A stretch of 64,000 nt of DNA, from NCBI GenBank assembly GCA_900095835.1, contig LT608321.1:687098-751097 (forward strand). The letters are read 5' to 3'. Shown piece after piece: positions 1-8,399 of this stretch. Source of the stretch: Ihuprevotella massiliensis. Lineage in GTDB: Bacteria; Bacteroidota; Bacteroidia; Bacteroidales; Bacteroidaceae. The position numbers and the translations under genes were made by a program. The notes under the pieces were generated by a model that worked only from the letters and a program-made list of their open reading frames with translations, had not been told where the DNA came from and did no database searches. The stretch's first letter is position 1; every line of letters begins with the position of its first letter.

Positions 1-1
1 C

Positions 2-37
2 AGCGAATTGCCCAAAGCAGTTCGCTTTTTCGTTTTT
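2..37 (+). terminator. Rho-independent terminator of a gene lying before the window
   Basis: An inverted repeat (GCGAA ... TTCGC) is followed directly by a T-rich run on the plus strand. No gene for it lies inside the window, so it probably ends a transcript entering from the left. Confidence 0.5.
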
Positions 38-155
38 CATCACAATAGAGGCTTTTTTCTCCATTTTCTGTACTATCCAAATCGCACCACAGCTGAGAAA
101 CTAATCAATGTAATAGAGAAAGAATAACCTACCCTAAGCAACTACTACGCCTATT

Positions 156-740
156 ATGAACATTTACGCTCGCTATTTTGACAACGAAATTGTAGTTCAC
201 AGCCCTGACGAACTGTTTAATTTCTTAGCTTCGCTGCAGGATATCAATGTAGACGACCGACTTGTTGAGGAACTTACCGCATATATCAACAGCGATATCA
301 CCTACCCCAAGCGATACAAAGTGCGTCCTCGCGTTTACTTTATCCTCATCAAGACTACTGCCGATAGTTTGGAAGAGTTTAAAGCCAACAACAAGAATGC
401 CAACGCACAGTCTCACGAAGGATATCCTGCACCACCCTTGCGCAAAGACCCACGACTTAACGCCTTGGAAGAAGAAAACGAAGGTTGGTATTTTGGAAGA
501 GTCAATTTCAAGCGCGTAATTCTCATTCCTGGAACGCAAAAGTTCCAATACCGTGACACTTCATTTGCTGCTTACGTTCGTGCCATTTCTGCCAAAGATT
601 GCTATGATCGCATGATAGAACACCTCAAGAATCGACAAGACGTAGATCCACGTAGCCAATTCCCTTCTGCGAGAGGTGCAAACTTCACCTATGAATTTGT
701 TGGAGATAGCGTTCCCGTTCGTCAAGAACAAAGCAACTAA
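156..740 (+). CDS. Conserved Bacteroidetes hypothetical protein, 194 aa
   Basis: The protein is hydrophilic and apparently cytosolic, with no signal peptide or membrane segment. It begins MNIYARYFD and contains the stretch YPKRYKVRPRVYF near residues 50-62, which from memory recurs in unnamed Prevotella/Bacteroides proteins of this size. The tail after about residue 165 is low in complexity and probably flexible. It stands alone and converges on the pullulanase gene with a shared terminator between. I do not recognise a function. Confidence 0.8.
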   Translation: MNIYARYFDNEIVVHSPDELFNFLASLQDINVDDRLVEELTAYINSDITYPKRYKVRPRVYFILIKTTADSLEEFKANNKNANAQSHEGYPAPPLRKDPRLNALEEENEGWYFGRVNFKRVILIPGTQKFQYRDTSFAAYVRAISAKDCYDRMIEHLKNRQDVDPRSQFPSARGANFTYEFVGDSVPVRQEQSN

Positions 741-816
741 TACTGTTGCATTCGCTCTAAAGTACACATATTTCTCCGTTAAGAAACGACATTCCTAGCA
801 TCGAACAAGACTAACA

Positions 817-860
817 AAAAGGCTCCTCCTTATTCCATCGAACAAGGAGGAGCCTTATTT
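817..860. terminator. Bidirectional terminator between the 194-aa gene and pulA
   Basis: A 12-13 bp perfect stem (AAGGCTCCTCCTT / AAGGAGGAGCCTT) with A-run before and T-rich sequence after sits between two converging genes, so it can end both transcripts. Confidence 0.85.
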
Positions 861-872
861 ATAGACAAGCCA

Positions 873-2921
873 TTAGTTACTTGCCATACGTATAATCGAG
901 TAGGGGCACAACACAGCAGCAGATTTCGCAGGAATCACAAAGCGTTGAGGTACAGCTTCGCCATTATCAGAACGCTGAATTTCATTAGAATCCACCGCAT
1001 TGCAGCGAGCATCAACGCCAAGTCCCATCATTAGTAGATAGTCACTGCTAGGGAGCAACACAATTTCTGGTTGGTCACCCAAATTGACGGCAACAACGTA
1101 ATCTAGTTCGTGACGTTCATACAGACTCTTGCCATTGATGCGGAAAACAACAGACGTTTCTGAAGAAGGCAAGAAACTCACATACTCACGCACCTTTTGA
1201 GCATCCCCCAGACTAAAAGCTAAGTCTGCACTGCGCAGTTCCATCAATTCACGATAGTATGCATAGACCTCTTTGTGCGAATCACGACGACTCCAATCAA
1301 TGGTGTTGATAGAATCTGGCGACTTATAAGAATTGTGCACCATCTTCTTGTCGCGGAAGAGTTCTTCACCAGCTTGAATGAAAGGCACACCTTGAGAGGT
1401 GAATACTAAGGTCTGTGCCAAAAGATTCAAACGCACCAATTCTTCTTCACAAAGGTTGGGAATCGAATTCTTGATACGGTCGTTCAAACACATATCATCA
1501 TGGCAAGACACATAAGTAATCAATTGGTGAGGTTGCTCAGCCCAAGGAGACTTGCTGTAGTTCACCTTGCTATAATCCACTTGAGGGTGAGGAATACCGC
1601 CCACGATGCCCATTTTCACACTCTCTTTATTGCCTAGCAAGCCAGCAAGCATAGCCGGTTGTTTGTCATTACTGAAAGGACCACGCAGCGCATCACGCAA
1701 TTCGTCACTAAAAGCTGCAATTCCAGGCATGCGATGCACCTCTGCTTTCATCGCCGCATCCCCTTCGGGCAATGCAGGAGCACCAGCCGCCCAACCTTCA
1801 CCATAGATCAGCACCCTAGGATTGATTTTCTCAGCCGCTTTGCGGATACTGCGCATGGTTTCAATGTCGTGAATTCCCATAAGGTCGAAGCGGAATCCAT
1901 CGATGTGATATTCCTTCATCCAATACTCCACACTCTCTACCATAAACTTGCGCATCATCGCACGTTCAGAAGCAGTTTCGTTACCGCACCCCGAAGCATC
2001 ACTCAAACTTCCGTCAGCCTTGTGGCGGAAGAAATAGCCTGGAACCGTACGCTCAAAGTTGGAGCCTTCTGTGTTAAAGGTATGGTTGTACACCACATCG
2101 AGCACGACCTTTAGTCCTGCTTCGTGCAGTGCTTGCACCATTTGTTTGAACTCGCGGATGCGCACTTCAGGTTGATAAGGATCTGTGGAATAAGAACCTT
2201 CCGGCACGTTATAGTTCAAAGGATCATAACCCCAGTTATATTGCGGAACATCCAATTTCGTTTCATCCACAGAAGCATAGTCAAACGAAGGCAAGATATG
2301 CACATAAGAAATGCCCAAACGCTTCAAATGATCCAACCCCGCAGGACTTCCTTGCAGAGTTTTCACTCCTTTTTCGGTCAGTGCTAAAAACTTACCGCGA
2401 TGCTGAAAGTTCGCATGCTCACTCATACTGAAGTCACGGTGGTGCATCTCATAGATAGCCCCACTTTCAAAAAGGCGATACTGTGGTTTGTCCTTCTCCC
2501 ATCCTGCAGGATTCGTGTCTTTCAGGTCAATCACAGCCGCGCGCTGTCCGTTCACGCCCACCGCCCGAGCATTGATACCTGGAGTTTCTCCGCGCCACTT
2601 ACCATCTACTTTTACTTCAAAGGTGTAAAACTTTCCTTTGAGATCACCCTTCACAGGCTTCGACCACGTGCCATCAGCACCTTTATCTAGTTTTAGCGTC
2701 TTCCACGCCTTTCCTTCGTGCCCTGTCTTATACAGTCTTAGGCGCACTTGTTCAGCAGTAGGGGCCCAAAGTTGAAATGTCGTAGCCGCAGGAGCATACA
2801 TCATCTCCAGCCAAGGCGCACTAGGCACGGGCAGACTCTCCCACGCAGTATTGGGTTGTTGTGCAAAAGTCATAAGTGAAGAAAAAGCTAGCGCACTAGC
2901 CATTATCAAATTTCTTACCAT
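873..2921 (-). CDS. pulA: Secreted type I pullulanase (GH13), starch-debranching enzyme
   Basis: Hydrolyses alpha-1,6 branch points in pullulan, amylopectin and glycogen. Numbering from an upstream ATG at 2945, the sequence shows an N-terminal beta-sandwich (CBM48-like, about 50-140) and the family signature YNWGYDP (236-242). The GH13 core blocks are DVVYNH (283-288), GFRFDLMG with nucleophile Asp354, YGEGW with acid Glu383, and YVSCHDD (478-484). The ATG at 2921 is preferred because MVRNLIMASALAFSS...FAQ is then a normal signal peptide; the longer start would add eight hydrophilic residues. Export to the periplasm or surface is inferred. The last block normally reads HDN; here it is HDD, with the catalytic His-Asp pair kept. 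A good promoter lies upstream at 3009-3040, and the gene appears monocistronic. Confidence 0.93.
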   Translation of the reverse strand: MVRNLIMASALAFSSLMTFAQQPNTAWESLPVPSAPWLEMMYAPAATTFQLWAPTAEQVRLRLYKTGHEGKAWKTLKLDKGADGTWSKPVKGDLKGKFYTFEVKVDGKWRGETPGINARAVGVNGQRAAVIDLKDTNPAGWEKDKPQYRLFESGAIYEMHHRDFSMSEHANFQHRGKFLALTEKGVKTLQGSPAGLDHLKRLGISYVHILPSFDYASVDETKLDVPQYNWGYDPLNYNVPEGSYSTDPYQPEVRIREFKQMVQALHEAGLKVVLDVVYNHTFNTEGSNFERTVPGYFFRHKADGSLSDASGCGNETASERAMMRKFMVESVEYWMKEYHIDGFRFDLMGIHDIETMRSIRKAAEKINPRVLIYGEGWAAGAPALPEGDAAMKAEVHRMPGIAAFSDELRDALRGPFSNDKQPAMLAGLLGNKESVKMGIVGGIPHPQVDYSKVNYSKSPWAEQPHQLITYVSCHDDMCLNDRIKNSIPNLCEEELVRLNLLAQTLVFTSQGVPFIQAGEELFRDKKMVHNSYKSPDSINTIDWSRRDSHKEVYAYYRELMELRSADLAFSLGDAQKVREYVSFLPSSETSVVFRINGKSLYERHELDYVVAVNLGDQPEIVLLPSSDYLLMMGLGVDARCNAVDSNEIQRSDNGEAVPQRFVIPAKSAAVLCPYSIIRMASN

Positions 2922-3008
2922 TATATCTGTATTATTTAGGCGCACTCCCCGTCATCAAACGCATTGACAACATCAGTTATGCCATATTTATATCTTTATT
3001 ATTACATC

Positions 3009-3040
3009 CAAAGATAGCAATTTCCACCCTTACCACCAAA
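3009..3040 (-). promoter_or_regulatory. Bacteroidetes-type promoter for pulA
   Basis: On the minus strand TTTG (3040-3037) and TATCTTTG (3016-3009) are separated by 20 bp, matching the -33/-7 consensus of Bacteroidetes sigma-70. Predicted start of transcription is near 3002, about 80 nt before the chosen ATG. Confidence 0.7.
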
Positions 3041-3203
3041 TTATCCTGACCTAAATGCATAGAAACTGCATTATATTGTAGATTTCGTTTCAGAACAAGC
3101 ACTCAAAAAGCACAGAAAAGTGCTACAATAGAAGTAAATTTACCTGACATTTCCACTAAAAAGGCTTGATTTCCTCATCATAATGCCAAATTTCGCAGAA
3201 TAT

Positions 3204-3235
3204 TTTGGTTATATCGACCATATCCTTTACCTTTG
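3204..3235 (+). promoter_or_regulatory. Bacteroidetes-type promoter for the OmpA-like lipoprotein
   Basis: TTTG (3204-3207), 20 bp, then TACCTTTG (3228-3235) matches TTTG/TAnnTTTG. Transcription would start near 3242, downstream of the upstream ATG/TTG codons in this frame, which favours the ATG at 3290 as the true start. Confidence 0.7.
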
Positions 3236-3289
3236 CCTTCGTACAACATGGTGTTTTACCGCAAAACATCAACTAATCTTCTCACGCAT

Positions 3290-4150
3290 ATGAAAAAGAT
3301 TTTTCTCTATGCAGCTTTCCTCGGTGCAGTGATTTCCATGGGTAGCTGCGTTAGCAAAAAGGAATTCCAACAACTCAAAGGCGATTACACCAACCTCCAA
3401 GGACTCTATAACCAATCACAGGTAGACCTCGCCACAGCACGCACACACGGCAAGAGTCTCGAAGACCGCCTCGCCGATGCACAGCGCGAAAACTCCGAAC
3501 TCAAACGTCAGCTCTCCGCCCTCCAAGGCTCTCTCGACAAAAGTTTGGTGCAAAACAACCAAGGCAGTATCAACATCTCTAAGCTCGTCGACGAAATCAA
3601 CGCTTCCAACAAATACATCAAGCAACTTGTGGAGGCTAAGACCAAGAGCGATTCGCTCAACCTTGTGCTCACCAACAACCTCACTCGCTCTCTCTCACGC
3701 GACGAACTCCAAGAGGTGGATGTCAAAGTGCTCAAGGGTGTAGTTTATGTATCGCTTGCCGACAATATGCTCTATCGCTCGGGATCCTACGAAGTGAACG
3801 ACCGTGCAAAGACTACCCTCTCCAAGATTGCTAAAATCCTTGGTGACTACAAGGACTTTGAGGTATTGGTAGAAGGCAACACCGACGATGTGCCCATCAC
3901 TCGTCCCAACATTCGCAACAACTGGGATCTCTCTGCCCTTCGTGCCTCTAGCGTGGTTCAAGTGTTGCAAAACGACTACGGCATCGCGCCCAACCGTCTC
4001 TCTGCAGCCGGTCGTGGTCAATACAATCCCGTGGCTACCAACGACACCGAACTTGGTCGTCAACGCAACCGCCGCACGCAGATCATCATCACACCTAAGC
4101 TCGATCAATTCCTCGACTTGATCGACAAGGCTCCTACCACAGAAAAGTAA
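3290..4150 (+). CDS. OmpA/MotB-family peptidoglycan-binding lipoprotein
   Basis: Starting at 3290 the protein opens with a lipoprotein signal (MKKIFLYAAFL...MGSC, lipid-bearing Cys about residue 20). A heptad-rich coiled coil follows (about 25-140). The C-terminal OmpA-like domain (about 150-270) carries VLVEGNTDDVPI, NNWDLSALRA and GRGQYNPVA..TELGRQRNRRTQI, the features that hold diaminopimelate of peptidoglycan. It should link an outer-membrane-anchored coiled coil to the cell wall. Earlier in-frame start codons were rejected because the promoter would place them outside the mRNA and they would bury the signal peptide. It is monocistronic with a strong terminator after it. Confidence 0.9.
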   Translation: MKKIFLYAAFLGAVISMGSCVSKKEFQQLKGDYTNLQGLYNQSQVDLATARTHGKSLEDRLADAQRENSELKRQLSALQGSLDKSLVQNNQGSINISKLVDEINASNKYIKQLVEAKTKSDSLNLVLTNNLTRSLSRDELQEVDVKVLKGVVYVSLADNMLYRSGSYEVNDRAKTTLSKIAKILGDYKDFEVLVEGNTDDVPITRPNIRNNWDLSALRASSVVQVLQNDYGIAPNRLSAAGRGQYNPVATNDTELGRQRNRRTQIIITPKLDQFLDLIDKAPTTEK

Positions 4151-4168
4151 TCCACTTTCCTGTTCCTA

Positions 4169-4208
4169 AAAAAATCCCCACTTGCCATAGCAGCAAGTGG
4201 GGATTTTT
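4169..4208. terminator. Bidirectional terminator between two converging envelope genes
   Basis: Perfect 13-bp stem (AATCCCCACTTGC / GCAAGTGGGGATT) with A-run on one side and T-run on the other, between the OmpA-like gene (plus) and the thioredoxin-like gene (minus). Confidence 0.9.
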
Positions 4209-4231
4209 AGTTTTTCTTTCAGCATCATTGG

Positions 4232-5281
4232 TTATTCTGCAAGAAGTTTCTCGATGAGAGCAACTATCTCTTTGTCTTGTTCATGGCTAAAGCCAGTCCA
4301 ATGTCCACGAACAACACCATGTTTGTCTATTAACACATAAGCAGGGATAGCTTGAACATAATAATCATAGGCGATTTCATTCTCCACTGGTGAATATCGA
4401 TTCTTTGCAGCCTGCACGTGAATAAAATCATGAATGCCTTCTTTCTGGATAGCAGCTTTCCATTCGTTAACGTCAAAGTAGGGCTGGTCTGCATTCACAG
4501 CCAATATTTCAAGACCAGATTTGTGTAGTCTAGGATAAATCAATTTCAGCTCGCGCAAACCTTCCCGACATGGACGACACCAATGTGCCCAAAAATCCAT
4601 AAGCACAACCTTTCCTCGCAGCTTAGTTAGTTGAAACAATTCTTCTTTAACCACCTTCCCACAAGCATCAAATATCCATCTTTTCGTTGTAAAATCCCGA
4701 GCCTTTGCACCCACTTCAATATTACGCATACGGCGCACCATATCACGTAAAGACAACCCTTCTCGAGATTTTTGCAAAGAAATGTCCAAAGAATTCAACA
4801 ATAATTCCACCGTGTCCACTGGCATCTCCTCATTAGCACTCTGCATCACCAAATCCTCAAAAACTTCCCAACCTTTAGGATGCTCTCTGATATAGCTATT
4901 TAATCTTCTTCCCACGTCTACAGGTGAATTCAGACTCCAATAGCGTAAGAATGCCTGGTGTGCTATTTCATGTTTTGACGTACTGCGTGCCTTAACACTC
5001 CCTTTCTCTTTTGTCACCACAATACTATCACCATCAAAAGCAAAAAACCGCCCTAAAGTGTCTACATCTATGGCTTGAGGAAAATCTAAATGTAAGTGAT
5101 AAATACTGCCCAACTTAAAGCTTTGCTTCTTCCAATGTGATTTGTCGTCAAAGTATCTCACCGTTAGAGATTCTCCTTCTGCAGCTACCTTGCTCAAATC
5201 CAGTACGCATTGCGACCAAGAGCACGTAAAGCAAGACAAAACGAGAATCGTTGCTAACATACGTTTGCTAAATCCACTCAT
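4232..5281 (-). CDS. TlpA-like thiol-disulfide oxidoreductase, exported
   Basis: An N-terminal hydrophobic segment (about 8-24) acts as signal peptide or anchor. The first 190 residues are a Bacteroidetes-type N-terminal domain without a recognised motif. The last ~140 residues are a thioredoxin fold of the TlpA/ResA type, with GKVVLMDFWAHWCRPCRE containing the redox-active CxxC and cis-proline segment AIPAYVLID. It probably reduces or isomerises disulfides in the periplasm. It follows the related 5284 gene in the same direction, with its start two bases from that gene's stop, so the two are almost certainly co-transcribed and coupled. Confidence 0.88.
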   Translation of the reverse strand: MSGFSKRMLATILVLSCFTCSWSQCVLDLSKVAAEGESLTVRYFDDKSHWKKQSFKLGSIYHLHLDFPQAIDVDTLGRFFAFDGDSIVVTKEKGSVKARSTSKHEIAHQAFLRYWSLNSPVDVGRRLNSYIREHPKGWEVFEDLVMQSANEEMPVDTVELLLNSLDISLQKSREGLSLRDMVRRMRNIEVGAKARDFTTKRWIFDACGKVVKEELFQLTKLRGKVVLMDFWAHWCRPCREGLRELKLIYPRLHKSGLEILAVNADQPYFDVNEWKAAIQKEGIHDFIHVQAAKNRYSPVENEIAYDYYVQAIPAYVLIDKHGVVRGHWTGFSHEQDKEIVALIEKLLAE

Positions 5282-5283
5282 AC

Positions 5284-6681
5284 TTATCGTATTATATTAA
5301 GACTTTGTCTGAGTTCCTCTTCACTCATTTGTCCTACTTTTATTTTCACCAGTTGATGAGATTTGTCATAGAACATCAAAGTGGGGAAACCCTCTGCTTG
5401 TTGCTGCTTCATGATGCGCTCTAATTCCGCATCTTTCAGCATGTAGTGCCAACCTCCTTGCTTTCCTTTCATATATTTCCAATCTTCCACTCTCGTCAGA
5501 CTCGGACTTGTCATGTCTAGGAGTTCCACATTCTCAAACCCCTCTTCTGCAAGCACTTTATAGAGAAGTTTGCTCATCACGGCACAAGGTCCACAAGCAC
5601 CATACCAGAAATCAACAATCACAGGCTTTCCCTTGTGCTGAGCCAATATCTCTTCCAGGGTTTGAGGTTGCCCTTTTTCTGCACAGTTCACGAAGTGTCC
5701 ACTTCGTGCTTGCGTTTTTACCTCTTGTTCGTGATACAACAACAAGAGTTTATCCCATTCTCCGCTCGAAAATCCGGTATGGATATTCTGTAGTTGTTGT
5801 GCAGTTAATGGTTCACCATTCACCAATTGAAAATAGTAATTGCTAAATGCCATCAAGTCACAAAACAGTTCGTTTGGCTTGTAGGGGATTTTAGCCAATC
5901 GACGACGCAATTTTTCTTTCCATTCCGGAATCGGAGTATCTCCTATATTTGCAATTTTCAGTGATTTATCAAGTAAAAGAAAATAGAATAGCTCCACAGT
6001 GCCAGGTGAGGCATAGAGGATTTTGTCGTCAAAAACAATATCGCTAAGAAAAGCATAAGCACTAATAGGTGGTATAACCTTTCGAACTTGCATTTCATCC
6101 AACATAGAAGCATAATAGTGAATCTTCAACTTATTCACGAGAATCTTCCTATCTTCAGCAGTAGTTCCAGAAGGATAACCACTTATCTTTTTAACAGGGA
6201 ACTTGGCAATCACTCTTGACTCCTTTCTGGGAAGGTATCGATCATAATCAAACACAAAGGTTTGCCAATCGTAACAATTAAAAACAGAAGAACATCTTGC
6301 CCCTTCTGCCTTCAAGTTCTTTTGATTATCTACCCAAACTCTCAAAGTATCATTTTGCGAAAGCAAAACCACCTCTTTTTCCTGGGTATCATCTACATTT
6401 AGCACCACACCAGCATGCGCATAAAGCGAATGTAGAGGAATCTCTCCACTTACATTGCCTTCAGCGTCAATACTTAAATCATAAATGTCAGCATTAGAGA
6501 CAAAGAAATTGTTACACACCACGGTTAAACTTGACTTCATAGCGAGCATTGCAGGCACTTTACCTCGTACCACACATTTTCCTATCTTAATCGCATTGGT
6601 AGGTAAGGAAGTTTGCGCATTGCAAATGCAACAGTAGCAGCATAAAATCAGCCACAAAGGGAGAAAAAGAAAGCGTTTCAT
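5284..6681 (-). CDS. Exported thioredoxin-fold protein with CGPC motif
   Basis: The start at 6681 gives a classical signal peptide (MKRFLFLPLWLILCCYCC..NA); the frame is open to 6759 but the extra 26 residues would spoil it. About 300 N-terminal residues are of unknown fold. The C-terminal ~130 residues are thioredoxin-like: GKPVIVDFWYGACGPCAVM has the CxxC pair and GFPTLMFYD the cis-proline strand. It is first in a two-gene unit with the TlpA-like gene. Such paralogous pairs are common in Bacteroidetes and serve envelope redox balance; the substrate is unknown. Confidence 0.85.
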   Translation of the reverse strand: MKRFLFLPLWLILCCYCCICNAQTSLPTNAIKIGKCVVRGKVPAMLAMKSSLTVVCNNFFVSNADIYDLSIDAEGNVSGEIPLHSLYAHAGVVLNVDDTQEKEVVLLSQNDTLRVWVDNQKNLKAEGARCSSVFNCYDWQTFVFDYDRYLPRKESRVIAKFPVKKISGYPSGTTAEDRKILVNKLKIHYYASMLDEMQVRKVIPPISAYAFLSDIVFDDKILYASPGTVELFYFLLLDKSLKIANIGDTPIPEWKEKLRRRLAKIPYKPNELFCDLMAFSNYYFQLVNGEPLTAQQLQNIHTGFSSGEWDKLLLLYHEQEVKTQARSGHFVNCAEKGQPQTLEEILAQHKGKPVIVDFWYGACGPCAVMSKLLYKVLAEEGFENVELLDMTSPSLTRVEDWKYMKGKQGGWHYMLKDAELERIMKQQQAEGFPTLMFYDKSHQLVKIKVGQMSEEELRQSLNIIR

Positions 6682-7091
6682 GGGCTTACGTTGGTTAATA
6701 ATTAAAGACAATGCAAATATAACAATAAATTTCAAGGTAGAATCAACCGGCAAGGACAAAATTAAACTATTCCTTTGAAGAACTCTGATTTCAGTTTTTC
6801 AAAGCTGAGTTTCTGTCTCGATCTGTTATATAGGAGTTTAAGGGGCTATTATACTTCTATATTTCATTATCAACACCATATCCTGCTCTTTTCTATCTAT
6901 AAAGTTCTTCTACTTTCTGGAAAACAAGCCAATTACACCTCTTTGAATCCATACACAATACGCTTACTTTGGCAATTCCTTAAGAAGAAGCTCACTGAAA
7001 TAGATGAATATTCTATCAAGCTCATATACCCAAGACTTCACATAAGTCATTTTGTATGCGTCGCTTCCTTCTATTATTCTATCAGACAATA
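6682..7091. other. Gap at the left border of the accessory island
   Basis: No convincing gene lies here. The stretch is AT-rich and contains one copy of a roughly 85-bp sequence found again at 11549-11643 (listed separately). A 126-codon plus-strand frame crosses it but has no credible domain and includes that repeat, so it is not annotated. Confidence 0.6.
6779..6865. repeat. 85-bp direct repeat, copy 1 (partner at 11549-11643)
   Basis: The blocks TTTCAGTTTTTCAAAGCTGA, GAGTTTCTGTCTC, GGAGTTTAAGGGGC and TACTTCTATATTTCAT recur in the same order at 11549-11643 with only a few differences. Both copies lie beyond the 3' end of a gene of the 193/217-aa putative immunity family, so this may be an old cassette boundary. 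Confidence 0.75.
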
Positions 7092-7670
7092 TTATTGTTT
7101 TAATATGTTGAATTCTCGACATTTGCATTCAAATAGCTCATCGATCGATTTGTAAGTTTGAGCTTTCTCTTGATCAGATGTAATATCAACTAAGCACCTT
7201 ATACCTAATGCTGACGAATATGTTGTAACATAATAATCAACAACACCATCTTCACGCTTCCAATATGTTACGTCTCCAAGACGATCTTCCAAATGATTAC
7301 GCCAGTCCATTACATTATTCATTGGATCAAAAACAGGAGAGTACTCTCTTCCTTCCTCAAATTTTTGATTGAGGAACTCTGTCTCTCTATAAAACGATAC
7401 AGCTCTGTATGTATATCTTCTTGCATCTTTAAGCGAAAGACTTGCCCAAAAGGTATATTCCACTAGCTTGCTTATGTTCCTTTGAAAGTATGGTGCATCT
7501 CGCACAAGGCGTATCTCATATTCTGCACTCTCACCATTATTGATGACAGTATCTGAACTCAAAACATAAGAATCGCCATTAGAGAGAACAATATCATTCT
7601 TAAAATGGATTATGCTTAGAGATAAAAGAACTAACACCAGAACCGCTGGTAGCTTATTTTTTAATATCAT
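7092..7670 (-). CDS. Putative immunity protein, 193/217-aa family (most diverged member)
   Basis: With the start at 7670 the protein is about 192 aa: a hydrophobic N-terminal segment (KLPAVLVLVLLSLSIIHF), then a soluble domain. It is clearly homologous to the four genes at 11644, 14147, 16650 and 19153: shared blocks are F..DIV, NGxSxxYxI.LVxxAPY, NI...VEYTFW, FYRxTxxL, F.EG..Y.PV, N.MDW.NH.ED.LG.V.Y. The 7670 ATG is chosen because AAGGAGG lies just upstream and because it overlaps the stop of a toxin-tail remnant (ATGA at 7667-7670). Membrane-tethered immunity against the toxin whose tail precedes it is inference. Confidence 0.7.
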   Translation of the reverse strand: MILKNKLPAVLVLVLLSLSIIHFKNDIVLSNGDSYVLSSDTVINNGESAEYEIRLVRDAPYFQRNISKLVEYTFWASLSLKDARRYTYRAVSFYRETEFLNQKFEEGREYSPVFDPMNNVMDWRNHLEDRLGDVTYWKREDGVVDYYVTTYSSALGIRCLVDITSDQEKAQTYKSIDELFECKCREFNILKQ

Positions 7671-7765
7671 CGGAAACCTCCTTCTATCTTTATTTCTTTT
7701 CTCATCGTTGTGATAAATGGTCGTACTTTCAAAATCGGAGTGCAACGATTCATTCGTTTCTTCAT
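7667..7765 (-). pseudogene. C-terminal toxin-tail remnant before the 7092 gene
   Basis: A 32-codon frame ends MRKEIKIEGGFR and stops in a TGA that overlaps the next gene's ATG. Its end resembles the tails before two other members of the same immunity family: MSKEFIIQGQLK (12232-12267) and MSEEITIQGQLN (19743-19784). The first half lies inside the 99-bp inverted-repeat element at 7722-7820, so only about the last 15 residues look like original toxin. Confidence 0.5.
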
Positions 7766-7820
7766 AGTTAGAACCTATGTAAAACAGATAGACGTTTTGC
7801 AGTTAGATTTTGAAAGTACG
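7722..7820. repeat. 99-bp element with 15-bp perfect terminal inverted repeats
   Basis: CGTACTTTCAAAATC at 7722-7736 is matched by GATTTTGAAAGTACG at 7806-7820. The similarity runs inward imperfectly (GGAGTGCAACG against TAACTGCAAAACG). Size and structure are those of a MITE or a long hairpin. No target-site duplication was identified. Confidence 0.6.
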
Positions 7821-7837
7821 CTTGCTACAGAGATTTA

Positions 7838-8194
7838 TTACTCAGAAGCCTTTTTCAATAGGCTTTGTATCCTCTCTATCTTACAAAAGAGAATATCACA
7901 GGTTTCTTCTGGAACACCCCGCAAATATCCAGCATCATAGAACATTCTTACCAATTCAAATAGCCAGCGATCAACTAAATGGAACTGCCTTTTGTTTTTA
8001 TATTCGACTACTTGAATGCTCTTTCTTAGTTCTTCTAATGGATGCAATCTTAGTTTTGTATATAGCGTCTCTTGTACTTCTAATAGAAGACATAAGGCCT
8101 CTTGAATAAGCTTATTCGATGTTTTTGAATCCATATTCTTCCGTGCATTATTATTGTTATTCGCATATACTCTTCTAAAGTATATACTTTTCAT
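7838..8194 (-). CDS. Small helical hypothetical protein, 118 aa (island)
   Basis: All-alpha-looking acidic/basic protein with no signal peptide, e.g. LIQEALCLLLEVQETLY and DRWLFELVRMFYDAGYL. The start at 8194 is favoured over Met21 because its ATG overlaps the stop of the upstream 37-codon frame (ATGA, 8191-8194), typical of coupled translation. Its place among putative immunity genes suggests an immunity or antitoxin role, but no family is recognised. Confidence 0.6.
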   Translation of the reverse strand: MKSIYFRRVYANNNNNARKNMDSKTSNKLIQEALCLLLEVQETLYTKLRLHPLEELRKSIQVVEYKNKRQFHLVDRWLFELVRMFYDAGYLRGVPEETCDILFCKIERIQSLLKKASE

Positions 8195-8304
8195 TTTCCC
8201 TCTCTGATTAACTCTTCGATGTCTTTTGGAAATATAATTTCGAGTTTTATCAACAGTTCTAAGAACAATCTGTATGCATTGATTTTAGTGCATAGATTCA
8301 TCAT
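8191..8304 (-). CDS. Small ORF, 37 aa, coupled to the 118-aa gene
   Basis: Begins MMNLCTKINAYRLFLEL and ends IEELIREGK, its TGA overlapping the next ATG. The frame is open further upstream without a start (reading ..HFYLESIKRHASRIQIQNG..), so this may be the end of a truncated larger gene, possibly another toxin or immunity remnant. It is helical and Leu/Ile-rich. Confidence 0.4.
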   Translation of the reverse strand: MMNLCTKINAYRLFLELLIKLEIIFPKDIEELIREGK

Positions 8305-8399
8305 ACCATTTTGTATTTGTATTCTGCTTGCATGTCGTTTGATGCTTTCGAGATAAAAGTGACGCTCTCTTCAGTTTCACTTGTTATCACTGTATCGCA

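Noticed and set aside
6775-7155. 126-codon plus-strand frame at the island border
   Set aside because: Includes the 85-bp repeat and runs over the end of the 7092 gene; no domain, no promoter, composition of chance AT-rich DNA.
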